From the NCBI GenBank assembly GCA_963930775.1, contig OZ005699.1, positions 1-64,000 of the forward strand: DNA of 64,000 nucleotides. Direction: 5' to 3'. Position numbers and translations under genes: made by a program. Each line of letters opens with the position of its first letter. Position 1 is the first letter of the stretch. Source of the DNA: Cliona cf. orientalis (lineage: Eukaryota; Porifera; Demospongiae; Clionaida; Clionaidae). Below, piece after piece: positions 22,493-37,663 of the stretch. The notes beneath the pieces are model-generated. The model had not been told where the DNA came from. It saw only the letters and a list, made by a program, of their open reading frames with translations, and did not search any database.

Positions 22493-23924
22493 TCATATAC
22501 ACACATACCTGTACCAAAAGAGGGGCAGGGGAACGGTAGACAAGTGCCAAAGAGAATGAGCATCAAATATCCACAGAATCGGAGGAAAATCAAGCAACTG
22601 CAAAAATTAATAATAATTATTATGTTTTGTTCATACTAGTAATTATTGACAAGAACTCACCTCTAGGAGTAGAAAGCAAGATGTACAGATGACTACTAGC
22701 GCACACTTCCACACATACGGCCGCTCACGAAAATGCTAGAGAAAGGAGGGAATGGTACAGCCTAATGCACCATGTGTTGTGTGAGCTGTTTGTACCTTAA
22801 AGCACCATAAGAGCCATATGGCAGTGTAGAAAGTTCCAGCAGCAACAGAGGCAGCCATATTGTAGCCATAGTCAAAACGATAGAAGGAGAGGTAACTGAC
22901 GTGAGCCACAAAGAGCAGCAGCCACAGAGAGAGATACGCCATGTGCCTGGCAAAAAGACACAACAGCTGAGAACAATAGACAACACACACACAAATTTGC
23001 ACATACCAGAGAACTGCAGACGGTCCAGTTATCCTATGAAAAATAATGATATGACATTGTATTAAATTTTATTTTGGTTATCTATTACAAAATTATTTAC
23101 CTCATAAATTGCACCACGATCCCTGCAACTATTAATCCTGCTGCACTGAAATAGTCCAGTTTTTCTGTCCATGGAAGATCTCTGGCATGAAACACTGTTG
23201 ACCAGAACCATGCATTCAACGTTGCCTGTACACACAAAATCATAGTAATGTGCCAGCTGAAATTACTAAAAATTAATACATACTAACCCAGGATTGGCAG
23301 CGTACAGCGAGAGATAGAGGGTAGGAGGAGGGAGAGGCACTGGAGTAGCTCAGGTAACCAATAGTGACAGTGACACCATTCAGTATAGAGAAGAAAGAAG
23401 AGGCTGGCTCTTGGATCCCATAAAACCTAACAAAGGGCCACTGCAGGTGAAGAAAGGAATAGCATGTACGTGACAGCCACGCCACCTCTCAGGTGATTCA
23501 AAGCATAATACAACATTCTCTCTGTGTAACTAGAACACCCCTTTGTAACTACAGATGTTGTAACCAATATGGTCTGAAACACAGCAGTTAGCACTGTGTG
23601 AGGAAGAGAGCCACGCCCCCAAAATTTGTTTTTCTCTTCCATGATATGATCCATACGACATACTTTGCCATAAAACTGCCTGATAGGCCTGCTGAATTTG
23701 ACGTCATCATCAGTTACGGATCGCATACAGTCATATCGGCAGTTTTCGGTACAAGACCATCCTAGAGCTCTCAGCCACGGGTCGGCCAGCACAGAGCCAG
23801 AATCACATCGCTCCCCGTCACAGCGAGATACGCATCGCCTGAAATCGACACTCCTATCGCCAATACTCGCTTCGATCGCTACCAACTTCAACGACAGCAC
23901 CCACACCACCAGCGACAGTGACAT
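22493..23924 (-). CDS. PGAP3: PGAP3 (Per1-family) GPI-anchor remodelling protein
   Basis: Multi-pass Golgi/ER protein that removes an unsaturated acyl chain from GPI anchors (family knowledge). The start at 23924 gives a signal peptide (MSLSLVVWVLSLKLVAIEAS) followed at once by the Cys-rich Per1 lumenal domain: SIGDRSVDFRRCVSRC, LGWSCTENCRYDCM. Later exons give KWPFVRFYGIQEPAS, NAWFWSTVFHARDLPWTEK, VSYLSFYRFDYGYNMAAS and LLDFPPILWIFDAHSLWHLS, all family blocks. The C-terminus is uncertain: reading through gives ..FWYRYVCI and a stop at 22493, but CAG/GTATGTG is a good donor and a last small exon may lie further left. Head to head with DDX23, 77 bp between ATGs. Confidence 0.93.
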
Positions 23925-24001
23925 TCTAAATAGCGCACAGCAAGCATGCAGTACTAGCTGGGCATTAATTGGAATTCCTTGGTTGGCCGAACGTTTGCAG
24001 T

Positions 24002-27535
<3,534 letters not shown>

Positions 27536-27684
27536 TTCACCCAACGATTGTTATTCAAATTGAACACATGTACATATTAAAATTTAATTACATACATGTG
27601 TATGCAAACTGTCTATAGTCTATACATGTCACATGATGTATGTACTAATTAATTCTTGACAGCTTGTTCCAAGGCAGCTGTTCT

Positions 27685-30026
27685 CTACCACGTGAAGCCC
27701 ATTCTCTTCTGAGTGTCTTTAGCTGTCAGCTTTGGTTGGTAAGATGGTAGCTCTACTCTTGTTGAGTCTGTGACCTGGTAGCTTGGTCTGAAGTCAGTGG
27801 TTTGTGCCATGACAGGTCCTCTTCCTCCCCCAGCCCCGGCCCTGAAGGCCTTGACCAGTGGCTGTACTGGTGCCCCCCTCTCCCTTGCCTCTCGCACTAT
27901 CCCCACGGCATACTCCTCAAACTGATCCTCTTCAATCTACATACAACAAAACAGCAGTGCACAATGTCATATATGGACTGCTAGGAATAATTAAAATTTT
28001 TAATGTGATCATAATTATTAATTTTGTGTGTTTACCTTGAGTAGGTTCATGTTTTTTTTTGTATAGTTGCATTTGTCGTCCCTCTCTGCTTTGTCCCTCG
28101 CCCTTCTCTCTGCCATCTGGCTTCGGTGGAACTCTTGCAGCTGCTTTGCCTCTCTTGCTGCCTTTTGTGCCTTCTCCAACTGCTGACTGTGAAACTAATA
28201 CAGACACACTAATCACCACGAGCCCCACCAATTATTCCCCCCCTTATTACTTTTTGGTCCTGTATGATTCTCTGTTTGAGTAGGTGTTGGTCTAGGTCAG
28301 CTTGTTCTCTCCTAAGTTCCTCCTGTTCCCTCATCTGTTCTATCATGTGTTGGTGAATGTCGCGAGTTGCCTCCATAAACTTCTGCTGTTTAGCTAGTTC
28401 TTCAGCCTGCATGTGCACACACCATTGCCATAGTGATGTAATAGGCATTCAGTGCTAGCTCACGTCTCTCTTGGCATGCTGTTGGGCCATGGCTTGAGCG
28501 ATGCGCTGATCTTCATCGGAAGCGGCTTGCTGTTGGTGTGTGTGGAGATGGTCTCCCATGCGTTGCTGCTGACGCTGAAATTCTCCAAATATCTCAATCT
28601 CCTTTTGTTTGCGAAGTTTGGTCATTTTCTGTAGGGAACCACCTGCCATCATCAATTAACTGGCATGTTATTTCATCTACTTACCCTTTTTGCTGCTGCA
28701 AATGCTTCGCTCTCTTCCTGTTCAGTTCTCTCCCTCTCTCTCCTCCTTTCCTCCTCCTTCCTCTTGTCGCTGAGAACCTTGTCCAGCAGTCGCTTGTGCT
28801 CCAGCCTTGCTGCATGTTCCTCTCTCTCACGGGCTCGCTGACTGGCATAGTATTCTGTCACCTCAGTGTCTATCTGCCTCTGAGCATCCATGGCAGCCTG
28901 TCTTTCCCTCTCCTTTACCTCGTGCTTCTCTTTGATTCTAACATTTTTACAAAAAGAATCTACGTAGGCCAACAAACCAATCGTTGTGCAGACTTACTGC
29001 ATTTGTTGATAGTTGGCAATAGTTTCTTTTTCTTTAGCTCTTTCTTCAGCGGCCTTCATGTCGGTGAGAATGCCATTCTCACGATCCTAAAAAACCACAA
29101 TCAACTTACACTATCTACGTTAATAATGCTGATCTAGCAACCTGTTGTTGCTGCTTGATGTATTTTTCATCTTGATTTTTCATGAGGTCTTGTCTTTTCT
29201 TTTTGTAGTTGAGTTGTGCCTCCCTCTCCCTCAATACTTCAGATAGCATTAACGCTCCCTACGTTAAATAAATCAGCATCAGTGCTATATTGTACACACT
29301 GGCAGTATTCAATATGAACCAGGGGTTATCTTATAGACTTCTACTTTAGGGGTCTATAAGCCCTTGGCATGGACTACTCACATGAAACTGTTTGACCCTG
29401 TCAGTTTGATAGTAGAGAAGCGTCTTTGCTCGTTCAATGGCCTCTCTTCTCTTCTCCGCTTGGAACTTTGCTTCCTCCAGATCAATCCTCACCCTTTCGG
29501 CCTACACATGTACAGCTAGTAATTACATCACTCCACTAATTGAAGGGTTTACCTCCTCTTTCTCCTCTCTCAGCTCCCTTGCATGGAGTTTCTTCAGCCG
29601 CTGGCCCTATAAAGTCAAAAATTATAATCATTCTGTGGTACGTGGTCAGAAAATCGAATAGAAACATAATAATAATTATTATTATTGATGTTTTGTACCT
29701 CGATGGTGTTCTCCCAGTTTTTGACAATGGCTTTGGATCGCTCGTGTCTCTCCTTTCTATCACTGACTGGGCCAGCTGGGCTCTTGGCTCCCAGCGCCGC
29801 AGACTGCTGCAGCCTAGTCCACTCTTCTCTACTGATCACTGTAGCCTAGCATAGTACGGACAGTACACACCGACTCTCTTGGCTTTATCATCGCCTCGAG
29901 TTTAGAAATTTATCGGTGATGTGAACTTACTTGTCCTGGTCTCTGGTCGACTGCAGACGATCCACCAGGAGTCGATCTAAGCGAACCTTTCCTTCGTCCG
30001 TGAGAGATCACCTCCACACTCGCCAT
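27685..30026 (-). CDS. CFAP210: CFAP210-like ciliary coiled-coil protein
   Basis: About ten exons encode a Glu/Arg/Lys-rich, almost wholly helical protein. It begins MASVEVISHGRRKGS with ISREEWTRLQQSA soon after, then SKAIVKNWENTIE, RLKKLHARELREEKEE, KTLLYYQTDRVKQFHGAL and KMTKLRKQKEIEIFGEFQ. The ordered C-terminus has EEDQFEEYAVGIVREARE, DFRPSYQVTDSTRVELP and the final KRMGFTW. These blocks fit CFAP210 (CCDC173), a microtubule inner protein of ciliary doublets. CFAP45 is the nearest alternative but lacks this ending. A candidate RFX X-box lies 53 bp upstream of the start, which suits a ciliary gene. Start ATG 30026, stop TAG 27685-27687. Confidence 0.8.
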
Positions 30027-30078
30027 CTTCTGGTTCAGATTCTCGCGATTGATCGCATACGTTTGTTAGCGCGATCGC

Positions 30079-30092
30079 GTTGCCACGACAAC
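30079..30092. promoter_or_regulatory. Candidate RFX X-box
   Basis: GTTGCCACGACAAC matches the imperfect inverted repeat bound by RFX factors (GTNRCC-N0-3-RGYAAC) with one mismatch. It sits 53 bp upstream of the ATG of the ciliary CFAP210-like gene and upstream of the third acyltransferase gene. Position and partner gene support it; binding is inferred. Confidence 0.55.
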
Positions 30093-30210
30093 CCGTCGGT
30101 ACGCGCTAATTGATGAAGGTGCGTGTTATTTGGAACATCATCTTTGGCAGTGACAATAATATAATATTATGTACGTGGAATTGTCTTGATTTGTCGACCG
30201 CCATTGTTAT

Positions 30211-32371
30211 GCTAATCTATTTCCCCTGCAGGGCTACTCAACCTAAGCCGCGAAGGAAGTCAGTTAAGATTTTCAAACCCAGGAAGAGCCTCTTCATGTA
30301 TGTGCATGTCTGAATAATTGTTTTGATTGTACAACATCATAGCACTGCATGCATTGTATTATTATTATTGTTATAGACATTTATTTGAGACGAACGAGTA
30401 TATCCGTGGGTTCTACAATGTCTGTGAGCTTCAGATGGTGCTCTTTTTTGTGTTTGTTGTCATCAGAGATTCCTTCTCAGCCGGCAGGTGCACCTCTTTG
30501 ATCACTACACTGCGTATGAAATGTACTACTACTTATTGTTATTGTTTAGGCTGTATATTGATCTGTCAATGGAGAAGACATTGTACGGAGGGCCTTATGA
30601 GTGGGCGTTGTTTGCTGCTATGGAAATGGTTCAGCTGATGTGCTGTTTTGCTGTCTACCCTGCCTTCTTTGTGAGTGGCTAATTATCATCTTGCCATTAT
30701 GGCTTATTATGTAACATGACCCCCCTCAGATATGGCAGAAGTCCTACTCCATATTTGGTGGTTTTTCCCACCTGCCATTCCTGTGCCTCTATGCTGGTTA
30801 TGTCATCGCTAGCTGGTTCACTGTGTTCCACGCAGTTCAGTGGCTGCACCTGCCTCCTGTCTTCAAAGTCATCTCCAGCATTGAAACCGTGAGTGGTAAC
30901 ACAATAATACTGGTACGGAATGATTGATCCCCCTTCCCTCTCTTGCCCCTGTAATCAAAGATGCGCCTCAGTATGAAGAGTTATTCTTTTATTCGTGAGA
31001 ATGCTTATAAAGTTATTTATCCATGGAGCAAGGATGATGATTCAGGCCCTGCCCACTGGTACGCTGGTCAAATGCACCCTAAACCTGGCTCTTTCTCTCA
31101 GTATCTCTACTTTATATTTGCTCCAACTCTGCTGTACAGGGACCATTATCCAAGGTAGTTGGTAATTTCTAATCATACATATCACTCTTACAGTTCTTAT
31201 TGACACTTGTCTTTTCAGGAATGAAGGTCCAATCAATTGGTATAATGTGTTTACGTATGGATTTCAGTTTCTGACAATTGTCTACTCATCGACACTCTTG
31301 TTTGCCGAACTTCAGTTTCCATCCTCTTTTCAGTGAGTTAGCTATCTCTCTGTCCACCCCTCACTCTCCCCCCTCTCTCTCTATAGTCTGAAAGATTTGG
31401 TGGACAGCTATCTCATTAGCTTTCTTCTTGGTCCCATGATGAATATCCTGGCCTGTGTTCTCCTTTTGCATGCCTGGGGCAACTTCACTTCTGAGCTGAC
31501 TCGATTTGCAGATCGAGAGTTTCATTCAGTAAGCACAGCACATAATAATAATTATTATGGTTACTTCTTTCGAGCTATATAATATATATTATACTGCTAA
31601 TACTGTAGATTGAGATATTTTCACCGATAAAATATTTCGCTTGTAAATTTTTCGTGTAATCTAAATTTCGTCGCCAGACTTTAGCAACCAAAATAGGTAT
31701 AGGTCGACGTACGTTACACAAAATATTTCGCATGTTTAATTTTCATCGGAAAAAGTCATCGGCGAAAAATTTTTAATGGTAAAAATTTTGCGATCTACAG
31801 TAATACTTCTCTTATTATAATAATAATATTATAGGATTGGTGGAACAGTGAGAGCTATGCCACTTATTATCGTAAATGGAATGTTCCTATCCATGACTGG
31901 CTTCATGCCTACCTCTTTCAAGACCTCAAGCCAGTGAGTGTACCTATCTTATCCTTGCCTTGTCTATGTATAATAATGTACTTGAATAGATATTGAAGAA
32001 TCGTGCGGTTATTGCTCTGCCAGCATTTATCCTGTCGTCTGCTGTGCATGACTACCACATTGGCATGGCAATGGGCTTCTTTACCCCACTCTTCCTTATC
32101 ATGTTCGCTGGAATCGGAGGTATGGCTGTTGGCAACAGTATTTTAATTAATAACCCTTTATTCTCTGAATTTAGCGCTGATGTTCCTGTTCCGTCCATCT
32201 TCCTCTCGATTGGCCAATTTCCTGACCTTCTCTGGTCTGTCTCTTGGTGTGACCATTATTGTTTCTTTCTACTACACTGAGATAGCTGCGAGGCTCTACT
32301 GTCCCCTCGACAACCCCTCCTACCTCAAGCTCAGGGCACCTTACTGCTACTCACTCTACAACTCAAAGTGA
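30211..32371 (+). CDS. SOAT: Sterol O-acyltransferase-like MBOAT enzyme, copy 3
   Basis: Third paralogue. The start is uncertain: an ATG at 30211 reads straight into [15 protein letters not shown], while the earlier ATG at 30112 does not join in phase. Landmarks: [112 protein letters not shown] with the catalytic His, and [17 protein letters not shown], very like the SOAT C-terminus. It keeps the canonical DWWN that copies 1 and 2 lack, so it is the most conventional enzyme of the three. A 202-bp MITE lies in the intron before DWWN. Stop TGA 32369-32371. Confidence 0.92.
31601..31802. mobile_element. 202-bp TAC(C/T)GTAGAT MITE, family B copy 1
   Basis: Inverted ends TACTGTAGATTGAGATATTT and (reverse complement) TACTGTAGATCGCAAAATTT; the interior is rich in 'aaaatatttcgc' phrases. 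Exactly the same length and layout as the copy at 54124-54325. It lies in an intron of acyltransferase copy 3. Confidence 0.85.
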
Positions 32372-33036
32372 TAGAATATTATTATTTATTTATAATATGG
32401 TAGTATTATTATTAGTGGTATTAATTTTATTGCTTGATCATTATTTATCGTGGATTATTATTTATTGCTTTTATCAATATTATTGTGTTTTTACTTCTTG
32501 TATAATTTTCACGATTTCCCCTAGTGTCTATGGCAGGAGTGTACGTGCTGAATCGGCATAATAATATTATTATCTTCAACGCCGAATGTACATCATAATA
32601 ATTATACACGCGCAATGATTGGCTGTATGCGTTAGGACAACTTTTTGCTGAATCAACATTGCACGAACGAAAAATAATAATAATTATTATTGCGAGTATC
32701 CGTGAATGCGTTCACTAACCTCGTCTCTATGCAACAAGCAGAAGTGTTGAAATTGCATGGCAGTACTCTACTCCAAAAAATTATAATTATTAATAATAAT
32801 AATATACAGTACAAGAAGCTTCGCTTTGCATCCTACCACGCTAGAGCTCTGCAAGCCGCAAGTACTCTATAGCTATATATAATATTATAGCTCTCTGGGC
32901 GTGAAGCGGGTGTGTGCCGTCTCGTGCAAAGCATGTGACCATCGTTCCATTGCCATTGGCGCCCATAATTGTTGATCTTTGTGCGCATAGGTAGCGAAGA
33001 CACTTTCTTTATCTGAGTGAGAACGAGGCTAAGAAA
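32372..33036. other. Intergenic, no gene seen
   Basis: Very AT-rich 3' flank followed by the ACMSD promoter region. Short inverted ATT/AAT clusters only. Confidence 0.5.
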
Positions 33037-34806
33037 ATGAGCGGTTCATTTTTGAAAGTGGATCTCCACTGCCACATTCTACCAGAGAGATGGCCCGATT
33101 TGAAAGAGGTACGTTTCTTCATAATTTTCGCGTCTCAGTTGTAGCTATCTTTTGTTTTGCTGTGGGCATAGCGCTACGGGTACGGTGGGTGGATTCAGCT
33201 CCACCATCACTGCAAGGGGAAGGCTAAGATGATGAAAGACGGCCAGGAGTTCAGAGTGATCGAAGAGAACTGCTGGAGCGCCGAGGCCCGGATCAGAGAC
33301 ATGGACCAGACTGGTACGATATGATTCGCGCCCCATCGATGATTTGTTTACTAGAATTGTTTATCGGTTGCAGGTGTAACGGTTCAAGTGTTGTCCACAG
33401 TACCAGTCATGTTCAGCTACTGGGTGAGTCACACTCTCTCACCTCCATTTCTTAGAAAAAAAAATGCACGGAGTCTTCTGATCTGATTTGACCAGCATAA
33501 TTGTTTGTGTAGGCAAAACGTGAAGACACTCTTGACCTGTGTCGCCTTCTCAATGATGATCTAGCGGCTACGGTGGCTAAACATCCCACTAGGTTCGTGG
33601 GACTGGGCACGCTACCAATGCAGGCGCCTGAACTGGCCGTCAAGGAGCTGGAGAGATGCGTAAAGGTCAGCTACACTTCAACGACATGTTAGGTGTCTCT
33701 ACACGGCAGTGCAGTATGGTGCCATGTTGACTGCATTGAATTCTGATACACACATGCACCACCAGCTATCACTGACTTCCTAAACTATTTAGTGCCTTAC
33801 ATGTTGTATTGTGTAGGAACTGGGGTTCCCAGGAGTTCAGATTGGCTCTCATATCAACGAGTGGAACCTCGATGCTCCAGAACTGCAGCCTGTCTTTGCT
33901 GTGAGTACTCGAGTGCTATAGTGACTAATTATTATTGTAGCTTGCTTAATGTGTCTCTGTTCTATCCCTCCACCCTGCCTACCACGTACAGGCAGCAGAA
34001 GAGCTCGGTGCTACTATATTTGTCCATCCCTGGGACATGCAGCTTGATGGAAGGATGAAGAAATATTGGCTACCTTGGCTTGTTGGTACGAAACATTTCC
34101 ATTTCATCAAACAAATATCGTCAATACCTCTTTATGCTTTGTTATTATCGACTTAGGGATGCCTAGTGAGACAGCAACTGCCATCTGCTCGCTGCTGATG
34201 GGCGGAGTCCTGGAGCAGTTCCCCAAACTCAAGGTGGTGTTTGCTCACGGCGGAGGGGCTTTCCCTTACCTCATCGGCCGCATCGCTCACGGACACGATG
34301 TTCGACCTGACCTTTGCGCCACTGAAAATCCCTACACTCCAAGGTAGCTGATCCCATAGTGACCTTACCAACAATAGATCACTGTGCCATGAATTTGTTG
34401 ATTAGGAAGTACATAGGTCAGGTATATACCGACTCCCTTGTTCATGACGAGAATGCACTCAAGTACCTTGTGACAACAATGGGGGAGGACAATGTAGTAC
34501 TCGGCACAGATTACCCCTTTCCCCTCGGAGAGCTCCACCCGGGAAAGCTCATTGAATCAATACAGGACTGGCCAAGTTCAACAAAGGTACTGACAAGTGA
34601 CGTTTCAGTGAGACTATAGCTAACATGATGCACATTATTTTTAGGCAAAGCTTCTTGGATTGAATGCAATGAAATTGCTTGGATTGGATGTTGGGAAGTA
34701 CTGGTCTGGAGAAATCGCAATGGCAGACGAACAAGAAGATGAGATTACAGTTCCTGAAGCTAAGAGGTTCAGGCAAGATACAGCAGTAGAACAGCAGGTA
34801 GCATAA
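33037..34806 (+). CDS. ACMSD: ACMSD, 2-amino-3-carboxymuconate-6-semialdehyde decarboxylase
   Basis: Metal-dependent decarboxylase that diverts the kynurenine pathway away from quinolinate/NAD (family knowledge). Nine exons: 33037-33108, 33172-33313, 33374-33423, 33513-33665, 33817-33900, 33992-34085, 34157-34343, 34406-34586, 34645-34806. Metal-site motifs of the amidohydrolase fold are all visible: [15 protein letters not shown] (HxH), IFVHPWDMQ (His), [16 protein letters not shown] (His) and [12 protein letters not shown] (Asp). [10 protein letters not shown] is a family signature. The protein is slightly longer than usual, with an acidic C-terminal tail ([16 protein letters not shown]) that does not match the family I know. 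Confidence 0.95.
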
Positions 34807-34956
34807 CACACACACACAAACGCACTTTCACCTCTATAGTGACTTCATTTATGCACACGCACCCATCAGCTAATTTGTATTGTGGTATTTCATGTAGCAT
34901 CAAAAGAATATGAATTAACGTACTGTCATGCATTGTGTGTTATGGTGTATGACAAA

Positions 34957-36192
34957 TCATGTGATCAGTGACTTTGCTAGCATAGCTTTGAGATCATCTA
35001 TGCCCGTTCTCTGTAGTGCCGATATCGGCAATATTCCTTCAAATTTGGTTCCGCTCCATGAACTACTGATCTGTTCCATTAATAGTTTAAGTGTCTCCGT
35101 TGCCCCGTGGTTATCCATCTTGTTAATGGCTAATATTGCTGGTCGTTGTGACAGTCCACTCTGGTATTCCTCCAGCTCACTGGCTAGCAGGTGAATGGTT
35201 TCCCAGGCGCTTCTCTCAGTGTGCTTACTGGATAGCTGGAAGCCTCCAATGTCCACCACAAACAGTAGCAACCGAGTTCTTTCAATGTGACGAAGAAATT
35301 TATGTCCCATTCCCACGTTAGTATGAGCACCCTCCACCAGACCTGGCAAATCGGCAACTCTGATTGGTTGATCCGTGTCATGTGATAGAATGCCTATTTG
35401 AGGTCTGATTGTAGTAACTGAAAAAATTAAAATTTCATACCATGATAATTATTGTAATAATCAAAATCTTACATGGATAGCTTGCTATTTTGGGTGTGGC
35501 TCTAGAGAGAGCAGAGAGCAGTGTTGACTTGCCTGCATTGGGGAACCTGTATGCCATAAAGAGAGTGAAAGTAGCCATAGTGTGGTAGCAATGAGAATAG
35601 ACTGACATACCCAACCATTCCAACTTCTGCGATGAGTTTGAGCTCAAGAGTGAATATTCCTCTTGTTCCCTTCTGCCCCTGGTAATTAGTGGTCAAATGA
35701 CTTCCTCCAGCTCCACCTTTAACTAGCACGTATGAACTGCCAACTTCATCCAGATCTCTCACCTAACAAATATATAATATAATAGTAACAATAATTCTTA
35801 TAATATTATACAGACACATGCACACCTGTTTTCCCCTATCATTCCACACGACTGTTCCTGGTGGCACATGTATCGTGACATTCTCTCCATTTTTGCCAAA
35901 GGTGCGAGAGCTTGAACAGTTTTCTCCATTTGGGGCGACAAATCTTCGAGATGGGAGCCGAGAGAGATCGGTGAGACTGGCTCCCTTATTCGCACTCACT
36001 ACCACATCACCACCTTTACCGCCACAACCGCCAAGACGCTGTGAACCTTGACCTCCAGCTCCTCCCCTTGCGTAAATCCTGAGCTTATCCACCCACTGTC
36101 CCTGCAATCATTGCATCATAACTAAATTAGCAACCATCAGCATAATACACCTTCCTCCTAGCAGATGAATAAGCAAACCTCTTCACCAGCAT
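34957..36192 (-). CDS. GTPBP10: GTPBP10-type Obg GTPase
   Basis: Obg-family GTPase acting in mitochondrial large-subunit assembly in animals (family knowledge). The start MLVKRFAYSSARRK at 36192 is basic and Ser-rich, consistent with mitochondrial import. The Gly-rich Obg fold follows: DKLRIYARGGAGGQGSQRLG, GGKGGDVVVSANKGASL, FVAPNGENCSSSRTFGKNGE, VTIHVPPGTVVWND. The G domain has the P-loop (PNAGKSTLLSALSRATPKI), ADLPGLVEGAHTNVGMGHKF (G3) and ILAINKMDNH (G4). It ends shortly after PISALQRTGIDDLKAMLAKS. No C-terminal OCT domain, as in GTPBP10. Head to head with the Ral gene. Confidence 0.93.
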
Positions 36193-36368
36193 GGCAGTTC
36201 TAAAAATAACTCGCATTGAGCTAAATTTAAAATTGCGTGCTTAGCGTTAGTATTGTCACGTGACATTTTCTTTTTATAGCGCAGCTCCCCACCCAAACCC
36301 CAATGGCGTTGGAGTGACCGATCGATAAGAGTCAAACGTAAACAGCTAGAAGGAGACGAGAGAGCGAG

Positions 36369-37040
36369 ATGGCAAAGAAAGCGGAGAAGGCGGGAGACCT
36401 TCCCGTGCACAAGGTCATCATGATAGGCAGCGGTGGCGTGGGGAAGAGCGCCCTAACCCTCCAGTTCATGTATGATGAGGTGAGTTGACACTTTTGACAA
36501 GTATCAGGCGCACGAGCTATTCTCTGTCTTACTTATACTTAGTTTGTAGAAGACTATGAGCCAACGAAGGCCGACAGCTATCGTAAGAAGGTCGTGCTAC
36601 ACGGACGAGAGTGTCAGATCGACATTTTGGACACAGCAGGCCAGGAAGACTACGCTGTGGTGAGAGACAACTACTTCCGCAGCGGAGAGGGCTTCCTATG
36701 CGTGTTTTCTCTAGTGGACAGAGAAACATTCGCTGCCACCAATGAGTTCCGAGACCTCGTGCTTCGGGTGAAGGTAGATCAGCAGATCCCATTGATCCTG
36801 GTTGGAAACAAGCTTGATCTGTGTGAGGGTGATAGGAGGGAGGTCAGCAAAGATGAGGCCGAAGGTCAAGCTGCATCGTGGGGGGTACCCTTCATCGAAA
36901 CATCGGCAAAGACACAAGTGAACGTTGACAAGGTGTTTTATGACCTACTGGAGAAGATCGAGCAGCGAAAAAGCGCACAGGGCCCTGGGCCTGAGCCAAG
37001 CAAAAAGTCAAAGAAAAAGAAGAAATGTACAATTCTGTAA
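36369..37040 (+). CDS. RALA: Ral small GTPase
   Basis: Two exons, 36369-36480 and 36543-37040. The P-loop [19 protein letters not shown] and effector region [18 protein letters not shown] are the Ral signature (Ras has DEYDPTIEDSY). Then [27 protein letters not shown] and ETSAK. The C-terminus is polybasic ([13 protein letters not shown]) with a CaaX box whose last Leu predicts geranylgeranylation, so it is a plasma-membrane/exocyst regulator. The linker [12 protein letters not shown] is shorter than in vertebrate RALA/RALB. Whether it is RALA or RALB has no meaning here; it is probably pre-duplication. Confidence 0.95.
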
Positions 37041-37663
37041 AATTATTCCGACTAGTGTAATTAAATTTGTGTACGTCTCCATGGCTACAGTACATGTAGT
37101 ACATTGAACTTTTTTGTGTTTTTGAGTATTAGATTGCGATAGCTCCTATTATGTGTCGTCCTACCCCACCCCGCCCCCCCCCCCCCCCCCCCCCCCCACG
37201 TCTCAACTGCTAACACAAGTACTTATTGTCATGCGATATTATTCTACTGCAGTACTTTATTAATGCCGTATTTTAATGTCAACAGTGTATCCATAAGCAT
37301 ACAGACAATATAAACTAAAAATTAGCACAAATGAATAAGCCATAATATATACCAAGGTAATGTGTTGGTATAATCCCAGGTACATATGTGTGTGGGACAC
37401 GGGTACTGTGTACACGTAGTAACACGTGCATGCATGTGTGTGTGTGTGTGTGCGCGAGTTTATATAACAAATAACAGAGACCAGTCCTACACATACACAG
37501 TCCACGAATGAGGTCAAGGGTCAATGCAGGCCTGGTTCAACATACAAAGAGGCTCTAAAATTTAACATCACATGTCAAAACAGTGTTAGCTGAAAGTGGT
37601 AGTATAATGGTAGCTATGCAGGGGGCGGGGCTTCAATAACATGAAGGGAATACGGCACATCAA
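37041..37663. other. Intergenic between convergent genes
   Basis: 3' flanks of the Ral and SAM/SH2 genes. Contains a long C homopolymer (about 37174-37197) and a (TG)n run (about 37433-37452). No gene seen. Confidence 0.6.

Noticed and set aside
34066-36107. Bacterial contamination suggested by ACMSD and Obg-type genes
   Set aside because: Both genes have GT-AG introns and sit between clear animal genes; the mitochondrial-type Obg protein has an import-like leader.
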